A stretch of 64,000 bases of DNA, taken from NCBI RefSeq assembly GCF_002042885.1, contig NZ_MVFY01000006.1, positions 124,001-188,000 of the forward strand, read 5' to 3'. Every line of letters begins with the position of its first letter. Position 1 is the first letter of the stretch. Below, piece by piece: positions 19,346 through 28,831 of this stretch. This DNA is from Citrobacter portucalensis. Lineage in GTDB: Bacteria > Pseudomonadota > Gammaproteobacteria > Enterobacterales > Enterobacteriaceae. Below the pieces are notes generated by a model, which made no database searches, was not told the origin of the DNA, and worked only from the letters and a program-made list of their open reading frames with translations. The position numbers and the translations under genes were made by a program.

Positions 19346-19420
19346 GGTCGTTAGCTCAGTTGGTAGAGCAGTTGACTTTTAATCAATTGGTCGCAGGTTC
19401 GAATCCTGCACGACCCACCA
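19346..19420 (+). tRNA. tRNA-Lys, copy 3; as printed one base short in the anticodon loop
   Basis: The body matches copy 1, with acceptor GGGUCGU/ACGACCC and CCA. The span from first G to final A is 75 rather than 76 bases, because the T run in the anticodon loop reads three T rather than four. If real, the loop would have six bases and the gene would probably be inactive or altered. A reading or assembly error in a homopolymer is equally possible. Confidence 0.75.
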
Positions 19421-19452
19421 TACTGAAAGTATAAAGAAGTAAACCCCATAAG

Positions 19453-19528
19453 GGGGCGTTAGCTCAGTTGGTAGAGCAGTTGACTTTTAATCAATTGGTC
19501 GCAGGTTCGAATCCTGCACGCCCCACCA
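19453..19528 (+). tRNA. tRNA-Lys (UUU), copy 4
   Basis: A 76-base tRNA identical to copy 2 (acceptor GGGGCGT/ACGCCCC, anticodon TTT, CCA encoded). Last complete tRNA before the array terminator. Confidence 0.96.
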
Positions 19529-19611
19529 AATTTAACATCGCACTCAGATGTTGAAAGTGAAGGATAACGTTGCTTTAGCAACGGCCCGTAAGGGCGAGAC
19601 GAAGTCGAGTC

Positions 19612-19629
19612 ATCCTGCACGCCCCACCA
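19612..19629 (+). repeat. Duplicate of the tRNA-Lys 3' end (remnant)
   Basis: ATCCTGCACGCCCCACCA repeats the last 18 bases of lysine tRNA copies 2 and 4, without the 5' part of a tRNA. It lies about 83 bp after the last tRNA and just before the terminator. It may be the relic of a deleted tRNA or of integration at a tRNA 3' end. Similar duplicated tRNA 3' ends are known downstream of other enterobacterial tRNA operons. Confidence 0.7.
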
Positions 19630-19633
19630 GTGT

Positions 19634-19660
19634 AAAAAGGCGCCCTAAAGGCGCCTTTTT
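19634..19660 (+). terminator. Rho-independent terminator of the tRNA array
   Basis: The stem AAAAAGGCGCC / GGCGCCTTTTT with a CTAAA loop, ending in a T run, lies just after the tRNA 3'-end remnant. Confidence 0.92.
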
Positions 19661-19692
19661 GCTATCTGCGATTTATAAGATTCGAATCTGCT

Positions 19693-19774
19693 TGCCTGAT
19701 GCGCTTCGCTTATCAGTCCTACAGACGACACTATTCACGTAGGCCGGATAAGACGTCAGTCGCCTTCCGGCATT
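19693..19774. repeat. REP-like palindromic repeat before nadA
   Basis: GCCTGATGCGCTTCGCTTATCAG and, 40 bp on, GTAGGCCGGATAAG...CTTCCGGCA form two inverted REP-type units between the tRNA terminator and the nadA promoter. Confidence 0.75.
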
Positions 19775-19819
19775 CATCACACGCAATTATTGTGACTTTC
19801 TTACGCCAATCCGCTATCT

Positions 19820-19837
19820 TGTTTAGCATATAAAACA
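19820..19837. promoter_or_regulatory. NadR operator upstream of nadA
   Basis: TGTTTA-GCATAT-AAAACA fits the NadR box TGTTTA-N6-TAAACA with one mismatch. NadR represses nadA-pnuC when NAD is plentiful. The site lies about 75 bp before the nadA start. Confidence 0.75.
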
Positions 19838-19910
19838 AATCTAACCGAATACGGCGTGCGTCACGCTTTTAATCGGTTATTTCGTTAAGCCAGTAAAACG
19901 AGAAAGCAAG

Positions 19911-20954
19911 ATGAGCGTGATGTTTGATCCAGAAGCAGCAATTTATCCGTTTCCGCCGAAGCCAGCCCCGCTGAGTGTGGATGAAAAGCAATTTTATCGT
20001 GAAAAAATCAAGCGCCTGCTGAAAGAGCGTGATGCCGTTATGGTCGCGCACTATTACACCGATCCTGAAATTCAGCAGTTGGCCGAAGAGACCGGTGGTT
20101 GTATTTCTGATTCTCTGGAGATGGCGCGTTTCGGCTCAAAACATTCTGCCTCTACGCTGTTAGTTGCAGGCGTGAGGTTTATGGGGGAAACCGCCAAAAT
20201 CCTCAGCCCGGAAAAGACCATCCTGATGCCGACCCTACAGGCGGAATGCTCATTAGATCTGGGCTGTCCGATTGATGCGTTCAGCGCGTTTTGCGATGCG
20301 CACCCGGATCGTACCGTGGTGGTTTACGCCAATACCTCAGCCGCCGTTAAAGCACGTGCGGACTGGGTCGTCACATCCAGTATCGCGGTAGAACTTATTG
20401 AGCATCTTGATAGTTTGGGTGAAAAAATCATCTGGGCTCCGGACAGACATCTGGGCAACTACGTCCAAAAACAGACCGGTGCAGACGTTCTTTGTTGGCA
20501 GGGGGCCTGTATCGTCCACGACGAATTTAAAACTCAGGCTTTAACACGCATGAAAGGGCTTTACCCTGATGCCGCGGTGTTGGTGCACCCGGAGTCCCCT
20601 CAGTCTATCGTTGATATGGCCGATGCGGTTGGCTCAACCAGCCAGTTAATCAACGCCGCTAAATCGTTACCGCATCAACAGCTGATTGTGGCGACTGACC
20701 GGGGCATATTTTACAAAATGCAGCAGGCCGTTCCGGATAAAGAATTGCTTGAAGCGCCGACGGCTGGTGAGGGGGCAACCTGTCGCAGCTGTGCGCATTG
20801 TCCGTGGATGGCGATGAACGGCCTCAAGGCGATTGCTGAGGGCCTGGAACAAGGCGGAGCGGCTCATGAGATACATGTTGATGCTGCGCTGCGAGAAGGG
20901 GCGTTGTTGCCGTTAAACCGCATGTTGGAATTTGCGGCTACACTTCGAGCTTAA
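19911..20954 (+). CDS. nadA: Quinolinate synthase A
   Basis: Condenses iminoaspartate with dihydroxyacetone phosphate to quinolinate in de novo NAD synthesis. Cytoplasmic 4Fe-4S enzyme, 347 residues, the E. coli length. Cluster cysteines are visible in [10 protein letters not shown] (Cys113 region), in [11 protein letters not shown] near residue 200, and in the C-x2-C-x2-C motif [13 protein letters not shown] near residue 294. The opening [18 protein letters not shown] is typical. It heads an operon with pnuC, 26 bp downstream, under the NadR box. Confidence 0.98.
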   Translation: MSVMFDPEAAIYPFPPKPAPLSVDEKQFYREKIKRLLKERDAVMVAHYYTDPEIQQLAEETGGCISDSLEMARFGSKHSASTLLVAGVRFMGETAKILSPEKTILMPTLQAECSLDLGCPIDAFSAFCDAHPDRTVVVYANTSAAVKARADWVVTSSIAVELIEHLDSLGEKIIWAPDRHLGNYVQKQTGADVLCWQGACIVHDEFKTQALTRMKGLYPDAAVLVHPESPQSIVDMADAVGSTSQLINAAKSLPHQQLIVATDRGIFYKMQQAVPDKELLEAPTAGEGATCRSCAHCPWMAMNGLKAIAEGLEQGGAAHEIHVDAALREGALLPLNRMLEFAATLRA

Positions 20955-20980
20955 TTAATTTTTTTGCTCTGGGGGAAAAG

Positions 20981-21700
20981 ATGGACTTTTTTAGCACGCA
21001 GAACATTCTGGTACATATTCCGATTGGCGCTGGCGGTTACGATCTGTCGTGGATCGAAGCTGTGGGTACGATCGCTGGGTTGCTGTGTATTGGCCTGGCG
21101 AGCCTTGAGAAAATCAGCAATTACTTCTTCGGCCTGATAAACGTCACGCTGTTTGCGATTATCTTCTTTCAGATCCAGCTCTATGCAAGCCTGTTGCTGC
21201 AAGTTTTCTTCTTTGCCGCCAACATCTACGGCTGGTATGCCTGGTCCAGGCAAACCAACCAGCATGAAGCGGAACTGAAAATTCGCTGGCTGCCGTTACC
21301 AAAAGCGATCGGCTGGCTGGCGGCTTGCGTGGTGGCGATCGGCCTGATGTCGGTCTATATCGATCCGGTCTTTGCGTTCCTGACCCGCATTGCGGTGAAC
21401 ATTATGCAGGCATTAGGATTGCAGGTTGTTGTGCCTGAGTTGCAACCCGATGCATTCCCGTTCTGGGACTCCTGCATGATGGTGTTGTCGATTGCGGCGA
21501 TGATCCTGATGACGCGTAAGTACGTTGAAAACTGGCTGCTGTGGGTGATCATTAACGTAATAAGCGTAGTGATTTTCGCCCTGCAAGGCGTATATGCCAT
21601 GTCGCTGGAGTATATGATCCTGACGGTTATCGCCCTGAACGGTAGCAGGATGTGGATTAACAGCGCGCGCGAGCGGGGTTCCCACGCGCTGTCCCATTAA
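20981..21700 (+). CDS. pnuC: Nicotinamide riboside transporter PnuC
   Basis: Inner-membrane facilitator for nicotinamide riboside, 239 residues with about seven TM helices. The family core is seen in the motifs [20 protein letters not shown] and [10 protein letters not shown] (Trp-rich pore region) and in [18 protein letters not shown]. It follows nadA as an NAD-supply operon. Its 3' end overlaps the convergent zitB by four bases. Confidence 0.96.
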   Translation: MDFFSTQNILVHIPIGAGGYDLSWIEAVGTIAGLLCIGLASLEKISNYFFGLINVTLFAIIFFQIQLYASLLLQVFFFAANIYGWYAWSRQTNQHEAELKIRWLPLPKAIGWLAACVVAIGLMSVYIDPVFAFLTRIAVNIMQALGLQVVVPELQPDAFPFWDSCMMVLSIAAMILMTRKYVENWLLWVIINVISVVIFALQGVYAMSLEYMILTVIALNGSRMWINSARERGSHALSH

Positions 21701-22638
21701 TGGTGATGGTGTGAATGGCCGGATACCCCCTGATACAGGTGGCAGTCCGGCCCATTACACGGCTGATACTCCATCTGGATCGTGGCGTGTTCAATCTGGT
21801 AGTGATGGATAAGGAAATGCTGAATACGCTCCAGCAGCGCGTCGTGATCGTGCGGCGGGACCACCTGCACATGCAGCGTCATTACCGGTTTTTCACCCAC
21901 CATCCAGACATGGACATGGTGCACATTGCGGACTTCGGGGATATCCCGGCTGAGATGGCGCTGCAGTGCGGCGATATCCAGCGTCAGCGGGGCGCCTTCC
22001 AGTAATTCATTAACGCTATCCTTTAACAGTCGCCAGGCGCTACGCAGTACCAGCACGGAAACCAGAATCGAGAGAATCGGGTCCGCAGGCGTCCAGCCCG
22101 TCCAGATAATAATCAGCGCAGCGATGATCGCCCCGACCGAGCCGAGTAAATCGCCCATCACATGTAGTGCCGCGGCGCGGACGTTCAGGTTTTTCTCCTC
22201 ACTGCCGCGGTGTAGAACCCAAAAAGCCAGCACGTTAGCCAGTAAACCCGCGACAGCTATAACCATCATCATGCCGCCAGCCACGGGGCGGGGCGTATGG
22301 AAGCGCTCAATGGCTTCCCAGACGATTAAAATGGTGATCACGACCAATGCGATGGCGTTAACAAACGCGGCCAGTGTCGTGAGCCTCAGCCAGCCGAAGG
22401 TGTGTCGTATTGTGGGCGGGCGATGGGAAAACCGGACGGCCAACAGCGCAAAAAGGAGCGCTGCGGCATCAGTGAGCATATGCCCGGCATCGGCCAACAA
22501 GGCCAGTGAACCTGAAAGTATGCCACCCACCACTTCAACCAACATAAATCCGGCTGTAATGCAGAATGCAAACATCAAGCGGCGGGCATTATTGTCCTTG
22601 GGTTGCTCAGAAGAAGTATGAGTATGCGAGTGCGCCAT
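21697..22638 (-). CDS. zitB: Zinc efflux cation diffusion facilitator ZitB
   Basis: Proton-driven Zn2+ exporter of the CDF family, 313 residues. Six TM helices lie at about residues 20-220, with metal-site motifs [10 protein letters not shown] in TM2 and HVMGDLLGS in TM5. The cytoplasmic C-terminal domain ([20 protein letters not shown]) binds regulatory metal. His-rich ends (MAHSHTHTS and HSHHHH) fit zinc handling. Convergent with pnuC, overlapping by four bases. Confidence 0.96.
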   Translation of the reverse strand: MAHSHTHTSSEQPKDNNARRLMFAFCITAGFMLVEVVGGILSGSLALLADAGHMLTDAAALLFALLAVRFSHRPPTIRHTFGWLRLTTLAAFVNAIALVVITILIVWEAIERFHTPRPVAGGMMMVIAVAGLLANVLAFWVLHRGSEEKNLNVRAAALHVMGDLLGSVGAIIAALIIIWTGWTPADPILSILVSVLVLRSAWRLLKDSVNELLEGAPLTLDIAALQRHLSRDIPEVRNVHHVHVWMVGEKPVMTLHVQVVPPHDHDALLERIQHFLIHHYQIEHATIQMEYQPCNGPDCHLYQGVSGHSHHHH

Positions 22639-22704
22639 TATGCCATCCCTTTGTTATTCTCATCTTTACTGTATGCCATCATACCGTTTTTGGGATGATA
22701 AAAT

Positions 22705-22728
22705 TAAAAAGGAGAGCTATTGCTCTCC
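22705..22728 (-). terminator. Terminator of ybgS
   Basis: On the minus strand, GGAGAGC-AATA-GCTCTCC is followed by TTTTTA. It lies 24 bp after the ybgS stop. Confidence 0.85.
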
Positions 22729-22751
22729 CATTATTAGCTTTATTTTCAGCG

Positions 22752-23126
22752 TTACTGCGTAGTGCCATCAGTTTTTGTCTCAGCATCATTGTTAATGCCG
22801 TTTCCGGTCTCAACCTTCTTATTCACATCAGGGCAGCGACCGTCCTTACACATGGTGTTTTTGTGCATCTCGTCTTTGGTCATCTCTTCATGGTTCATTG
22901 ATGAACCGTTCGGGTGCAGCATTGTGCCACCCGAATTCACGTTACTGTTGTCGACATTATTTGGTGCCACGTTTTCGCGTGCGTCTGGGGCGACCTGACC
23001 GGCATCCGCCGAGGAATTTGCCTGGCCGTTATTGGACTGCGTATTGGTTTCAGCTGCCAGCGCCGCGCCGCTGGCGAGGCTGAGTGTAGCGGTAAGAAAG
23101 AGTGAAGCCAGCTTTGTCATATGCAT
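22752..23126 (-). CDS. ybgS: Conserved small periplasmic protein YbgS
   Basis: A 124-residue protein with a signal peptide cut near residue 24 (GAALA-AET) and a low-complexity Asn/Asp/Ser/Thr-rich mature part. That part includes a MCKDGRCPD motif holding two Cys and ends KTDGTTQ. Function is unknown. Monocistronic, with its own terminator, between zitB and the divergent aroG. Conserved among enteric bacteria. Confidence 0.9.
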   Translation of the reverse strand: MHMTKLASLFLTATLSLASGAALAAETNTQSNNGQANSSADAGQVAPDARENVAPNNVDNSNVNSGGTMLHPNGSSMNHEEMTKDEMHKNTMCKDGRCPDVNKKVETGNGINNDAETKTDGTTQ

Positions 23127-23355
23127 AATATGCTCCTGTTATGGTCGATATGTCGGATAACGTCTTCCAACAGTGCATGTGCCAGTTACATCATCAATAT
23201 GTGGTTAATAGTTTTGCCAGAGAAATTAAACCCAGCATAGAATCTTGAAATTTATGAAAATTAAAGCTGTTACAGTTATAAATTGTAGGTTGGATCTCGT
23301 TTTTCGCTACTTTATTGCGTTTTTTTGGCCAATTCCAGGATTAATCCGTCCAAAG

Positions 23356-23373
23356 TGTAAAACCCCGTTTACA
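23356..23373. promoter_or_regulatory. TyrR box upstream of aroG
   Basis: TGTAAA-ACCCCG-TTTACA is a perfect palindromic TyrR box (TGTAAA-N6-TTTACA), 70 bp before the aroG start. E. coli aroG is repressed by TyrR with phenylalanine or tryptophan. Confidence 0.9.
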
Positions 23374-23443
23374 CTTTATGACTGAAGATATAGATTGGAG
23401 GGATTGCATTCATTTATATAAGTATGGCAACGCTGGAATAATC

Positions 23444-24496
23444 ATGAATTATCAGAACGACGATTTACGCATTAAAGAGATCAACGAGTTATTACCGCCA
23501 GTCGCATTGTTGGAAAAATTCCCCGCTACTGAAAATGCCGCAAACACGGTGGCTCATGCCCGTAAGGCGATTCATAAAATCCTGAAAGGGAGTGACGATC
23601 GCCTGCTGGTAGTGATTGGGCCTTGCTCTATTCATGATCCGGCAGCTGCCAAAGAGTATGCCGCTCGCCTACTGGCACTGCGTGAAGAGTTAAAAGACGA
23701 GCTTGAAATCGTTATGCGCGTCTATTTTGAAAAACCGCGAACTACCGTTGGCTGGAAAGGGCTTATCAACGATCCGCACATGGACAACAGCTTCCAGATC
23801 AACGATGGGCTGCGCATTGCGCGTAAACTGCTGCTGGATATCAATGACAGCGGATTGCCTGCTGCGGGTGAATTCCTCGATATGATTACGCCGCAATACC
23901 TCGCCGACCTGATGAGCTGGGGCGCGATTGGGGCACGTACCACAGAATCTCAGGTGCACCGCGAATTGGCGTCTGGTCTGTCCTGCCCGGTTGGCTTTAA
24001 AAACGGTACTGATGGCACGATAAAAGTAGCGATTGATGCGATTAACGCCGCAGGAGCGCCGCACTGCTTCCTGTCTGTGACCAAATGGGGTCATTCGGCG
24101 ATCGTAAATACCAGTGGTAATGGCGATTGCCATATTATTTTGCGCGGCGGCAAAGAGCCGAACTACAGCGCTCAGCACGTTGCCGATGTGAAAGAAGGTC
24201 TGATCAAAGCAGGGCTTTCAGCGCAGGTGATGATCGACTTTAGCCATGCCAACTCCAGCAAGCAGTTCAAAAAGCAGATGGATGTCGCGAAAGATGTTTG
24301 CGGACAAGTTGCTGGGGGCGAAAAAGCAATTATTGGTGTGATGATCGAAAGCCATCTGGTAGAAGGTAATCAGAACCCGGATAGCGGTGAGCCGCTGACC
24401 TACGGTAAGAGCATCACCGACGCCTGCATTGGCTGGGAAGATACCGATGCAGTATTGCGCCAGCTGGCGGATGCTGTAAAAGCGCGCCGCGGTTAA
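23444..24496 (+). CDS. aroG: 3-Deoxy-7-phosphoheptulonate synthase, Phe-sensitive
   Basis: First enzyme of the shikimate pathway, joining phosphoenolpyruvate and erythrose 4-phosphate to DAHP. It is a 350-residue TIM barrel. Hallmarks are VVIGPCSIHDP (metal Cys61 region), RVYFEKPRTTVGWKG, PAAGEFLDMITPQY, GARTTESQVHRELASG and MIDFSHANSSKQFKKQM. I chose the ATG at 23444 (MNYQNDDLRIKEIN), the E. coli start, over a frame opening 22 codons earlier. Feedback-inhibited by phenylalanine by family knowledge. Confidence 0.98.
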   Translation: MNYQNDDLRIKEINELLPPVALLEKFPATENAANTVAHARKAIHKILKGSDDRLLVVIGPCSIHDPAAAKEYAARLLALREELKDELEIVMRVYFEKPRTTVGWKGLINDPHMDNSFQINDGLRIARKLLLDINDSGLPAAGEFLDMITPQYLADLMSWGAIGARTTESQVHRELASGLSCPVGFKNGTDGTIKVAIDAINAAGAPHCFLSVTKWGHSAIVNTSGNGDCHIILRGGKEPNYSAQHVADVKEGLIKAGLSAQVMIDFSHANSSKQFKKQMDVAKDVCGQVAGGEKAIIGVMIESHLVEGNQNPDSGEPLTYGKSITDACIGWEDTDAVLRQLADAVKARRG

Positions 24497-24501
24497 AAAA
24501 T

Positions 24502-24552
24502 TCATCCGGGCTACGCTCGGTAGGCCGGATAAGGCAACGCCGTCATCCGGCA
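24502..24552. repeat. REP element between aroG and gpmA
   Basis: TCATCCGGGC...GTAGGCCGGATAAGG...CATCCGGCA, a REP palindrome just after the aroG stop, ahead of the shared terminator. Confidence 0.8.
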
Positions 24553-24554
24553 AT

Positions 24555-24582
24555 AAAAAAGCGTGGAGCATTCCACGCTTTT
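24555..24582. terminator. Bidirectional terminator between aroG and gpmA
   Basis: The stem AAAAAAGCGTGGA / TCCACGCTTTT has A and T runs on both flanks, so it can serve the convergent aroG and gpmA transcripts. Confidence 0.88.
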
Positions 24583-24604
24583 CTCGTTTGATCCGGGATG
24601 AAAA

Positions 24605-25357
24605 TTACTTCGCTTTACCCTGGTTCGCAACGGCTGCCGCTTTTGCTGCGATCTCGTCAGCATTACCCAGATAGTAGTGTTTGATTGGTTTGAAGTTTTC
24701 GTCGAACTCATATACCAGCGGTACGCCGGTCGGGATGTTCAGTTCAAGGATCTCATCTTCGCCCATGTTATCCAGATATTTAACCAGCGCACGCAGAGAG
24801 TTACCGTGAGCGGCGATAATTACGCGCTCACCGCTTTTCATGCGCGGCAGAATGGTTTCGTTCCAGTAGGGGATAACGCGATCGATGGTCAGCGCCAGGC
24901 TTTCGGTAACCGGTAACTCTTTGTCGGTCAACTTCGCATAACGCGGATCGTGACCCGGATAACGCTCGTCATCTTTGGTCAGTTCCGGTGGCGTTACCGC
25001 AAAGCCGCGACGCCATTGCTTAACCTGCTCGTCACCGTATTTTTCAGCGGTTTCAGCTTTGTTCAGACCCTGCAGCGCGCCGTAATGACGTTCGTTCAGT
25101 TTCCAGGATTTTTCAACCGGCAGCCAGGCCTGATCCAGTTCGTCCAGTACGTTCCACAGGGTGTGGATGGCACGTTTCAGCACAGAGGTATAAGCAAAAT
25201 CGAAGCTGTAGCCTTCTTCTTTCAGCAGTTTACCTGCCGCTTTTGCTTCGCCCACGCCTTTCTCTGACAGATCAACGTCATACCAACCGGTAAAACGGTT
25301 TTCGTTGTTCCACTGACTTTCACCGTGACGTACCAGAACCAGCTTAGTTACAGCCAT
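24605..25357 (-). CDS. gpmA: 2,3-Bisphosphoglycerate-dependent phosphoglycerate mutase
   Basis: Glycolytic enzyme interconverting 3- and 2-phosphoglycerate via a phosphohistidine. 250 residues. The phosphorylated His11 is in [10 protein letters not shown] and the second catalytic His in [12 protein letters not shown] near residue 184. I chose the ATG at 25357 ([12 protein letters not shown]) behind ATAGGAGTGAG over one seven codons upstream. A Fur-type box lies upstream. Confidence 0.98.
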   Translation of the reverse strand: MAVTKLVLVRHGESQWNNENRFTGWYDVDLSEKGVGEAKAAGKLLKEEGYSFDFAYTSVLKRAIHTLWNVLDELDQAWLPVEKSWKLNERHYGALQGLNKAETAEKYGDEQVKQWRRGFAVTPPELTKDDERYPGHDPRYAKLTDKELPVTESLALTIDRVIPYWNETILPRMKSGERVIIAAHGNSLRALVKYLDNMGEDEILELNIPTGVPLVYEFDENFKPIKHYYLGNADEIAAKAAAVANQGKAK

Positions 25358-25384
25358 ACACTCACTCCTATAAATCATATTGAA

Positions 25385-25405
25385 TGATAATAATTCTCAT
25401 TATAT
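25385..25405. promoter_or_regulatory. Fur box upstream of gpmA
   Basis: TGATAATAATTCTCATTATA matches the 19-bp Fur consensus GATAATGATAATCATTATC with few changes. E. coli gpmA is known to be Fur-repressed. The site lies about 30 bp before the start, consistent with overlap of the promoter. Confidence 0.8.
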
Positions 25406-25545
25406 TGCCGTAAAGCGTCAGCGGCAATGCTTACGCATAACCATAGCGAAAATAGCGCCACAGTGTAAGGTTCTTGTGAATTCAAGGTTGCGATTTTGTC
25501 TTTGAGTGGTGGGGATTTGAGCGGTTCTACTGTGATAAACAAATA

Positions 25546-25577
25546 ACAGGCCCGCTACGTTACGTCATCGGGCCTGT
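25546..25577 (-). terminator. Terminator of the gal operon
   Basis: The 9-bp stem ACAGGCCCG / CGGGCCTGT is followed on the minus strand by TTATTTGTTT, 12 bp after galM. Confidence 0.8.
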
Positions 25578-25589
25578 GAGGGGAAAGGA

Positions 25590-26630
25590 TCAGACTGGAA
25601 TAAACTGATATTCCGTCACGCTGGCATACTCTTCGCCCGGGCGTAAGAAGCAGTCCGGCTGCTGCCACTCTGGATGGTTTGGGCTGTCCGGGAGAAACTC
25701 ACTTTCCAGCGCCAGACCTTGCCAGTCTTCGTAGGCATCAGGCCCACGAGATGGTGTACCGCCGAGGAAGTTGCCGGAGTAAAACTGCAATGCCGGGGCG
25801 GAGGTGTATACCACCATCTGCAGTTTTTCATCCTGGGACCACAGTCGGGCGACCGGCGTACGCGCATTGCCCTGTGCCTGAAGCAGGAAGGCGTGATCGT
25901 AACCTTTTACCTTGCGCTGATCGTCATCGGCAAGAAATTCACTGCTAATGATTTTAGCCGAGCGGAAATCGAAAGTGCTACCAGCGACGGATTTCAGCCC
26001 GTCATGCGGAATGCCCATTTCATTAACCGGCAAGTACTCGTCCGCCATAATTTGCAGCTTATGCTGGCGCACATCCGTTTTGTCACCGTCGAGGTTAAAA
26101 TAAACGTGATTCGTCAGATTCACCGGGCAGGGCTTATCGACCGTGGCGCGGTAGGTTATCGAAATACGATTATCGTCAGTCAGGCGATACTGCGCGGTAG
26201 CGCAAAGATTACCAGGGAAACCCTGGTCGCCATCGTCAGACGTTAAAGCGAACAGTACCTGACGGTCATTCTGATTGACTATCTGCCAGCGGCATTTGTC
26301 GAAACCATCCGGCCCGCCGTGCAGTTGGTTGTCGCCCTGACTTGGTATTAATTCGACGGTTTCGCCGGCAAAGGTATAACGACTGTTGGCGATACGGTTA
26401 GCGTAGCGACCAATCGAGGCCCCCAAAAATGCAGCCTGTTCCGGGTATTGTTCCGGGCTGGCGCACCCGAGTATGGCTTCGCGCACGCTACCATCGCTAA
26501 GCGGAATACGCGCAGAGAGCAGGGTTGCGCCCCAGTCCATGAGCGTGACCACCATCCCTGCGTCATTGCGCAGGGTGAGCAGGCGAAACGGCTGACCGTC
26601 CGGAGCCTGCACAGGGATTTCGTTTAACAT
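25590..26630 (-). CDS. galM: Aldose 1-epimerase (mutarotase)
   Basis: Interconverts alpha and beta anomers of galactose and glucose. 346 residues, beta-sandwich. Catalytic His is in [11 protein letters not shown] near residue 177 and catalytic Glu in [13 protein letters not shown] near residue 309. Last gene of galETKM. Its ATG overlaps the galK stop by several bases, indicating coupled translation. Confidence 0.97.
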   Translation of the reverse strand: MLNEIPVQAPDGQPFRLLTLRNDAGMVVTLMDWGATLLSARIPLSDGSVREAILGCASPEQYPEQAAFLGASIGRYANRIANSRYTFAGETVELIPSQGDNQLHGGPDGFDKCRWQIVNQNDRQVLFALTSDDGDQGFPGNLCATAQYRLTDDNRISITYRATVDKPCPVNLTNHVYFNLDGDKTDVRQHKLQIMADEYLPVNEMGIPHDGLKSVAGSTFDFRSAKIISSEFLADDDQRKVKGYDHAFLLQAQGNARTPVARLWSQDEKLQMVVYTSAPALQFYSGNFLGGTPSRGPDAYEDWQGLALESEFLPDSPNHPEWQQPDCFLRPGEEYASVTEYQFIPV

Positions 26631-27772
26631 TGTCCGGCTCCTTGAGAAGGTTTGCAGACGTAGAATGTTTCTTTGATACCGGTTTTTGCTTCGTACTGCT
26701 CGGCGACAGCCTGCTGAACGGCAGGTACCAAATCTTGTGGGATCAGCGCCACGATGCAGCCGCCGAAGCCGCCGCCGGTCATACGTACACCGCCTTTATC
26801 GCCGATGGTCGCTTTGACAATCTCTACCAGCGTATCAATTTGCGGCACGGTAATTTCAAAGTCATCGCGCATTGAGGCGTGAGATTCCGCCATCAGCTGG
26901 CCCATGCGCAGCAGGTCGCCTTTTTCCAGCGCCTGTGCGGCTTCAACGGTACGCGCATTTTCCGTGATCACGTGGCGAACGCGTTTGGCGACAATCGGAT
27001 CCAGTTCGTGGGCGACGGCGTTAAACGCTTCAAGGCTGACATCACGCAGCGCTGGCTGCTGGAAGAAACGCGCGCCGGTTTCACACTGTTCGCGACGGGT
27101 ATTGTATTCGCTACCGACCAATGTGCGTTTAAAGTTACTGTTGATGATCACCACCGCTACGCCCTCAGGCATGGAAACGGCTTTGGTGCCCAGCGTTCGG
27201 CAGTCGATCAGTAGCGCATGATCTTTCTTACCAAGTGCCGAGATCAGTTGATCCATAATGCCGCAGTTACAGCCGACAAACTGGTTTTCAGCTTCCTGGC
27301 CATTCAGGGCAATCTGCGCGCCGTCGAGCGGCAGATGATAGAGCTGCTGGAATACCGTACCCACAGCGACTTCCAGTGAGGCAGAAGAGCTTAAGCCCGC
27401 ACCCTGCGGGACGTTACCGCTGATCACCAGATCCGCGCCGCCAAAGGCGTTATTGCGCTTTTGCAGATGTTTCACTACGCCACGCACGTAGTTTGACCAC
27501 TGCTGGCTGTCATGAGCGATAATTGGCGCATCAAGCGAGAACTCATCAACCTGATTGTCGTAATCAGCGGCGATCACACGGACTTTTCGATCGTCGCGTG
27601 CCGCACAGCTGATAACGGTTTGATAGTCGATAGCGCAGGGCAGAACGAAGCCGTCGTTATAATCGGTATGTTCACCGATCAGGTTCACACGACCCGGTGC
27701 CTGAATAGTATGGGTGGCAGGGTAGCCAAATGTTTCAGCAAACAGAGATTGTGTTTTTTCTTTCAGACTCAT
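26624..27772 (-). CDS. galK: Galactokinase
   Basis: Phosphorylates galactose at C1, a GHMP kinase of 382 residues. The galactokinase signature [20 protein letters not shown] lies near residue 28. The ATP loop [19 protein letters not shown] is near residue 120, and the C-terminal GHMP motif [13 protein letters not shown] near residue 336. It begins three bases after galT. Confidence 0.98.
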   Translation of the reverse strand: MSLKEKTQSLFAETFGYPATHTIQAPGRVNLIGEHTDYNDGFVLPCAIDYQTVISCAARDDRKVRVIAADYDNQVDEFSLDAPIIAHDSQQWSNYVRGVVKHLQKRNNAFGGADLVISGNVPQGAGLSSSASLEVAVGTVFQQLYHLPLDGAQIALNGQEAENQFVGCNCGIMDQLISALGKKDHALLIDCRTLGTKAVSMPEGVAVVIINSNFKRTLVGSEYNTRREQCETGARFFQQPALRDVSLEAFNAVAHELDPIVAKRVRHVITENARTVEAAQALEKGDLLRMGQLMAESHASMRDDFEITVPQIDTLVEIVKATIGDKGGVRMTGGGFGGCIVALIPQDLVPAVQQAVAEQYEAKTGIKETFYVCKPSQGAGQC

Positions 27773-27775
27773 TAT

Positions 27776-28822
27776 TTAAACTCCGGATTCGCGAAAATGG
27801 ATGTCGCTGACCGCACGCAGTCGTTCAGCCGCTTGTTCTGCCGTCAGGTCGCGCTGGGTTTCTGCCAGCATTTCATATCCGACCATAAATTTACGCACGG
27901 TCGCGGAACGCAGCAGCGGCGGGTAAAAGTGTGCGTGCAACTGCCAGTGTTGGTTTTCTTCACCGTTAAACGGTGCGCCGTGCCAGCCCATAGAATAGGG
28001 GAATGAGCACTGGAACAGGTTGTCATAACGACTGGTCAGTTTTTTCAACGCCAGCGCCAGGTCAGCACGCTGTTCGTAGGTCAAATCGGTAATTCGCAAC
28101 ACGTGCGCTTTCGGCAGCAGCAGCGTTTCGAACGGCCACGCGGCCCAGTAAGGGACAACTGCCAGCCAGTGCTCGGTTTCAACGACCGTACGGCTGCCGT
28201 CCGCCAGCTCACGCTGGACGTAATCAACGAGCATCGGTGCGCCTTGTTCGGCGAAGTACGCTTTCTGCAGGCGATCTTCACGTTCGGCTTCGTTAGGCAA
28301 AAAGCTGTTGGCCCAAATTTGTCCGTGTGGATGCGGGTTCGAGCATCCCATCGCTGCGCCTTTATTCTCAAATACCTGCACCCAGGGATAGGTTTTGCCT
28401 AAGTCTTCAGTCTGTTCCTGCCACGTTTTCACAATTTCTGTTAGTGCAGGGACGCTGAGTTCCGGCAGCGTTTTGCTGTGATCGGGCGAGAAGCAAATTA
28501 CACGGCTGGTACCGCGCGCGCTCTGGCATCGCATTAACGGATCGTGACTGTCCGGGGCGTCCGGGGTATCGGACATCAGCGCCGCAAAGTCATTGGTAAA
28601 GACATAGGTCCCGGTGTAATCCGGGTTTTTGTCGCCGGTAACGCGCGTATTGCCAGCGCACAGGAAGCAGTCCGGGTCATGTGCAGGCAGTACCTGCTTA
28701 GACGGAGTTTCCTGTGCCCCTTGCCACGGGCGTTTGGCGCGATGTGGTGATACGAGGATCCACTGCCCGGTGAGCGGGTTAAAACGGCGATGTGGATGAT
28801 CGACAGGATTGAATTGCGTCAT
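27776..28822 (-). CDS. galT: Galactose-1-phosphate uridylyltransferase
   Basis: Swaps UMP between UDP-glucose and galactose-1-phosphate. 348 residues, HIT superfamily. The uridylylated histidine is in the HPH motif of [15 protein letters not shown] near residue 166, and zinc ligands Cys52/Cys55 are in DCFLCAGN. It lies 9 bp after galE. Confidence 0.98.
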   Translation of the reverse strand: MTQFNPVDHPHRRFNPLTGQWILVSPHRAKRPWQGAQETPSKQVLPAHDPDCFLCAGNTRVTGDKNPDYTGTYVFTNDFAALMSDTPDAPDSHDPLMRCQSARGTSRVICFSPDHSKTLPELSVPALTEIVKTWQEQTEDLGKTYPWVQVFENKGAAMGCSNPHPHGQIWANSFLPNEAEREDRLQKAYFAEQGAPMLVDYVQRELADGSRTVVETEHWLAVVPYWAAWPFETLLLPKAHVLRITDLTYEQRADLALALKKLTSRYDNLFQCSFPYSMGWHGAPFNGEENQHWQLHAHFYPPLLRSATVRKFMVGYEMLAETQRDLTAEQAAERLRAVSDIHFRESGV

Positions 28823-28831
28823 GATTGGTCC

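Noticed and set aside
19548-19742. Short plus-strand frame after the last tRNA
   Set aside because: It runs through the tRNA 3' remnant, the terminator and a REP element, so it cannot be a real gene.
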